A stretch of 63,565 nt of DNA from Nonomuraea deserti (lineage in GTDB: Bacteria > Actinomycetota > Actinomycetes > Streptosporangiales > Streptosporangiaceae), in NCBI RefSeq assembly GCF_004348685.1, contig NZ_SMKO01000029.1:1-63565 (forward strand), read 5' to 3'. This document shows positions 60,560 through 63,565 of this stretch, piece by piece. The notes beneath the pieces were generated by a model. That model searched no databases. It saw nothing but the letters and a program-made list of their open reading frames with translations, and was not told the origin of the DNA. Position numbers and translations under genes: made by a program. Position 1 is the first letter of the stretch. Each line of letters opens with the position of its first letter.

Positions 60560-63124
60560 GTGACAACGCCAGAGCTGCCTACGCAATACACACCGGCCGA
60601 CGTCGAGACCCGGAGCTACGAGCGCTGGGTGTCCGAAGGCTACTTCCGCGCCGACCCGGGCAGCACGCGCGAGCCGTACAGCATCGTCCTTCCACCGCCC
60701 AACGTGACGGGCGTCCTGCACATCGGGCACGCGCTCGACCACTCCATCCAGGACGCGCTGACCCGCCACGCGCGGATGAAAGGCCACGAGACCCTGTGGC
60801 TGCCGGGCATGGACCACGCCGGCATCGCCACCCAGAACGTCGTGGAGCGCGAGCTGGCCAAGCAGGGCTTGTCACGCCACGACCTGGGCCGCGAGGCGTT
60901 CGTCGAGCGGGTCTGGGAGTGGAAGGAGGAGTCCGGCGGCCGGATCCTCAGCCAGATGCGCAAGCTCGGCGACGGCGTCGACTGGTCACGCGAGCGGTTC
61001 ACGATGGATCCCGGCCTCTCGCGGGCCGTGCAGACGATCTTCAAGAAGCTGTTCGACGACGGGCTCATCTACCGCGCCGAGCGCATCATCAACTGGTGCC
61101 CGCGCTGCCTGACCGCGCTGTCCGACATCGAGGTGGAGCACAGCGAGGACGAAGGCGAGCTCATCTCGATCCGCTACTCCGACGAGATCGTGGTCGCCAC
61201 CACGCGCGCCGAGACCATGCTCGGTGACACGGCCGTGGCCGTGCACCCCTCCGACGAGCGTTACGCGCATCTGATCGGCACGCTCGTGGAGGTGCCGCTC
61301 ACCGGCCGCATGATCCCGGTGGTCGCCGACGAGCACGTCGACCCCGAGTTCGGCACCGGCGCGGTCAAGGTGACCCCCGCCCACGACCCCAATGACTTCG
61401 AGATCGGGCGGCGCCATTCGCTGCCGTCGCTGACCGTCATGGACGAGCGTGGCGTGATCACCGCGCACGGGCCCTTCCAGGGGCTCGACCGCTTCGAGGC
61501 CCGGCCGGCCGTGGTCGCCGCCCTGCGTGCCGAAGGCCGCATCGTCTCGGAGAAGCGCCCCTACCTGCACTCGGTCGGTCACTGCTCGCGCTGCAAGACC
61601 GTGGTCGAACCCCGGCTGTCGCTACAGTGGTTCGTCAACGTCTCGCCGCTGGCCAAGGCCGCCGGCGACGCCGTTCGCGACGGCCGCACCCGCATCCACC
61701 CGCCCGAGCTGGCCAAGCGCTACTTCGACTGGGTCGACGACATGCACGACTGGTGCATCTCCCGCCAGCTCTGGTGGGGCCATCGCATCCCGGTCTGGTA
61801 CGGCCCCGGCGGCGAGGTCGTGTGCGTGGGCCCCGACGAGGAGCCGCCCGCCGGCTACACACAGGACTCCGACGTCCTCGACACCTGGTTCTCCTCAGGG
61901 TTGTGGCCGTTCTCGACCCTCGGCTGGCCCGACTCGACACCCGAGCTCCAGCGCTTCTACCCGACCTCCGTTCTGGTCACGGGCTACGACATCCTGTTCT
62001 TCTGGGTCGCTCGGATGATGATGTTCGGCCTGTACGCCATGGACGGCGAGCCGCCGTTCCGTGTCGTCGCGCTGCACGGCATGGTCCGCGACCAGTACGG
62101 CAAGAAGATGTCCAAGTCGTTCGGCAATGTGGCCGACCCGCTCGACTGGATCGAGCGCTTCGGCGCCGATGCCACCCGGTTCACCCTGCTGCGCGGCGCC
62201 AACCCCGGCGCCGATGTCGCGGTGAGCGAGGAATGGGCGGCGGGCTCCCGCAATTTCTGCAACAAGATCTGGAACGCCACCCGGTTCGCCCTGATGAACG
62301 GCGCCACCGTGGGCTCCCTCGACGACGCTGAGCTGACCCCGGCAGACCGGTGGATTCTCTCGCGCCTGCAGTCGGTCATCACGGCCGCTGACGCCGCGTT
62401 CGAGGACTTCGAGTTCGCCAAGGCTTCCGACCTGCTCTATCACTTCGCCTGGGACGAAGTCTGCGACTGGTACCTCGAGCTGGCCAAGATCCAGCTCGGT
62501 GAGGGGCTGGAGCACACCCGGCACGTGCTCGGCCACGTGCTCGACGCACTGTTGCGGCTGCTGCACCCGTTGGTGCCGTTCGTGACGGAGGAGTTGTGGC
62601 GGGCCGTGACCGGCGGCGAGTCGGTCGTCGTGGCGTCGTGGCCGAAGGCCGACGACCGCTACACCGACGCCGCGGCCGAGGCCGAGATCGGCGCGCTGCA
62701 GGAGCTGGTGACGGAGGTGCGCAGGTTCCGCTCGGATCAGGGGCTCAAGCCCGGCCAGAAGGTGGCCGCCCGCCTCGGGCTGACCGGCACGCAGCTGGCC
62801 GGCCAGGAGACGGCGATCCGCGCGCTGCTGCGCCTCACGGCGCCGCCGGAGTCGTTCAATGCCACGGCGCGGTTCACGGTCGGAGGGGTGTCGGTGGAGA
62901 TCGACACGGCGGGCGCCATCGACGTCGTGGCCGAGCGTAAGCGGTTGGAGAAAGACCTCGCGGCCGCCCGCAAGGAGGCCGCGCAGGTGGCGGCCAAGCT
63001 GGGCAACGAGCAGTTCATGGCCAAGGCGCCGGACGACGTGGTGGCCAAGGTGCGGGGCCGCGCCGAGCAGGCGTCCGCCGACATCGCCCGGCTCGAGGCC
63101 CAGCTCGCCCGGCTCGGGGTTTGA
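60560..63124 (+). CDS. valS: Valyl-tRNA synthetase
   Basis: 854 aa, class I. HIGH motif in [19 protein letters not shown] in [10 protein letters not shown], an editing domain in the middle ([32 protein letters not shown]) and a C-terminal coiled coil ([23 protein letters not shown]; patterns). GTG 60560 has no ribosome binding site, but TAGAAT at 60546-60551 lies 8 nt before it, so the mRNA may be leaderless. valS after clpX is the usual actinobacterial order. Confidence 0.97.
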   Translation: MTTPELPTQYTPADVETRSYERWVSEGYFRADPGSTREPYSIVLPPPNVTGVLHIGHALDHSIQDALTRHARMKGHETLWLPGMDHAGIATQNVVERELAKQGLSRHDLGREAFVERVWEWKEESGGRILSQMRKLGDGVDWSRERFTMDPGLSRAVQTIFKKLFDDGLIYRAERIINWCPRCLTALSDIEVEHSEDEGELISIRYSDEIVVATTRAETMLGDTAVAVHPSDERYAHLIGTLVEVPLTGRMIPVVADEHVDPEFGTGAVKVTPAHDPNDFEIGRRHSLPSLTVMDERGVITAHGPFQGLDRFEARPAVVAALRAEGRIVSEKRPYLHSVGHCSRCKTVVEPRLSLQWFVNVSPLAKAAGDAVRDGRTRIHPPELAKRYFDWVDDMHDWCISRQLWWGHRIPVWYGPGGEVVCVGPDEEPPAGYTQDSDVLDTWFSSGLWPFSTLGWPDSTPELQRFYPTSVLVTGYDILFFWVARMMMFGLYAMDGEPPFRVVALHGMVRDQYGKKMSKSFGNVADPLDWIERFGADATRFTLLRGANPGADVAVSEEWAAGSRNFCNKIWNATRFALMNGATVGSLDDAELTPADRWILSRLQSVITAADAAFEDFEFAKASDLLYHFAWDEVCDWYLELAKIQLGEGLEHTRHVLGHVLDALLRLLHPLVPFVTEELWRAVTGGESVVVASWPKADDRYTDAAAEAEIGALQELVTEVRRFRSDQGLKPGQKVAARLGLTGTQLAGQETAIRALLRLTAPPESFNATARFTVGGVSVEIDTAGAIDVVAERKRLEKDLAAARKEAAQVAAKLGNEQFMAKAPDDVVAKVRGRAEQASADIARLEAQLARLGV

Positions 63125-63127
63125 ACC

Positions 63128-63189
63128 GCAGCCCCGAAGGGAAGGTCCATTCGTTACCTAAGAACGGACCTTCCACCCGCCGGGGCTGC
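63128..63189 (+). terminator. Nested double hairpin after valS
   Basis: Outer arms GCAGCCCCG / CGGGGCTGC enclose inner arms GGAAGGTCC / GGACCTTCC. It is followed by TACAGTTTTTGA, giving a short T-tract. It separates valS from the rRNA operon. Confidence 0.75.
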
Positions 63190-63267
63190 TACAGTTTTTG
63201 AGCCGGGGCAGTCAACCCCGACATCCCTCTGATCAAACCCCGACTTTCGGGCGGTCCAGCCGCGCGG

Positions 63268-63379
63268 TTGGACAACGGCCGGATGTTGGAGTAAGTTAGC
63301 AGGGTTGCCTCCAAGCGGGGCACGTCCGGAAGATCCCGGATCGGGCGGTTTGACAAGAATCGTCCAGATCGGGTAATCT
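63268..63379 (+). promoter_or_regulatory. Tandem rRNA operon promoters
   Basis: Two promoters with 18-bp spacers: TTGGAC (63268-63273) with TAAGTT (63292-63297), and TTGACA (63350-63355) with TAATCT (63374-63379). Multiple promoters are usual for actinobacterial rrn operons. Confidence 0.75.
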
Positions 63380-63553
63380 GGAGGAAACGAAGTGTGAGCC
63401 TCCACGGCAGGGTCGGCAAAGGATTCTGGCGGGGATGTACGCGTGCGTTTCTTGAGAACTCAACAGTGTGTTAAAAGCCAGTGCATGATGCACAACCCCG
63501 TCGACCGACATGGTCGGTTTTGACGGATTCCTTTATTTAGTTGGGTTCAGACC
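63380..63553 (+). other. rRNA operon leader
   Basis: The leader includes TTGAGAACTCAACAGTGTG (63452-63470), a block conserved ahead of 16S in many actinomycetes and connected with antitermination, and CCGACATGGTCGG, which can fold as a small stem. RNase III processing stems are expected here. Confidence 0.75.
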
Positions 63554-63565
63554 TTTTTTGGAGAG
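63554..63565 (+). rRNA. 5' end of 16S rRNA (partial, cut by the window)
   Basis: The window ends TTTTTTGGAGAG. In actinobacteria GGAGAG is followed by TTTGATCCTGGCTCAG, the universal 16S start. Only about a dozen bases are present, so the call rests on the leader and this junction. Confidence 0.6.

Overview
The window is high-GC actinobacterial chromosome, most like a filamentous actinomycete of the Streptosporangiaceae type (a Nonomuraea-like genome is my guess from gene content, not a database result). The reasons are the strong GC bias at third codon positions, many GTG starts and 4-nt ATGA/GTGA overlaps, tandem clpP1-clpP2, a mycothiol-type DsbA-fold protein, a DUF5753-type XRE regulator divergent from an anti-sigma-like ATPase, a 25-codon bL37 ribosomal protein gene, and a c-di-AMP riboswitch ahead of a secreted cell-wall-type protein.

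Layout. 1-5.2 kb: a drug/metabolite transporter, a promoter-small peptide-TPR protein unit, a membrane protein and an aminotransferase with an IclR-like operator. 5.2-19.4 kb: metabolic and regulatory genes, including a quinone reductase/TetR pair with twin operators, a beta-lactamase-fold protein coupled to an MBL hydrolase, nudix, DUF1722, a PiT phosphate transporter with its PhoU-like partner, purU, a DUF6461/VOC/AraC/prolyl oligopeptidase group, HNH, GNAT, FmdB and WYL genes. 19.4-33.8 kb: ilvD, a NERD protein, a DUF5130 gene, a Ser/Thr kinase, pepN, a DsbA-like protein, an aldehyde dehydrogenase, an SDR, peptide deformylase, rpiB and an Eis-like acetyltransferase. 33.9-44.9 kb: a PP2C phosphatase, an orphan response regulator, an M50 intramembrane protease, a two-component system, a riboswitch-controlled secreted protein, a DeoR-galT operon, bL37, a uridine-kinase-like protein and a methyltransferase.

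45.0-50.6 kb is the accessory region. A tRNA-Gly and a divergent tRNA-Pro are followed by about 5.3 kb bounded by a 44-45 bp near-perfect repeat of the tRNA-Pro 3' end. This is a decayed genomic island. It holds remnants of two insertion sequences, a small GntR-type regulator, and an overlapping three-gene cassette: a YbaB-like protein, a WXG100-like protein, and a 695-aa WXG/transmembrane protein whose C-terminal third looks like a divergent kinase fold. I regard that cassette as a candidate ESX (type VII)-exported polymorphic toxin. No integrase is visible.

50.7-63.6 kb returns to core genome: DoxX, a GGCT-like protein, DinB, VOC/TetR, the ATPase/XRE pair, then the conserved proteostasis block tig-clpP1-clpP2-clpX (with a ClgR-type box) and valS. 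It ends in the promoters and leader of an rRNA operon; the last bases are the first nucleotides of 16S rRNA.

The two observations I rate highest are the tRNA-Pro island with its kinase-like WXG toxin, and the 24-aa peptide gene that has its own promoter and is translationally coupled to a TPR protein.
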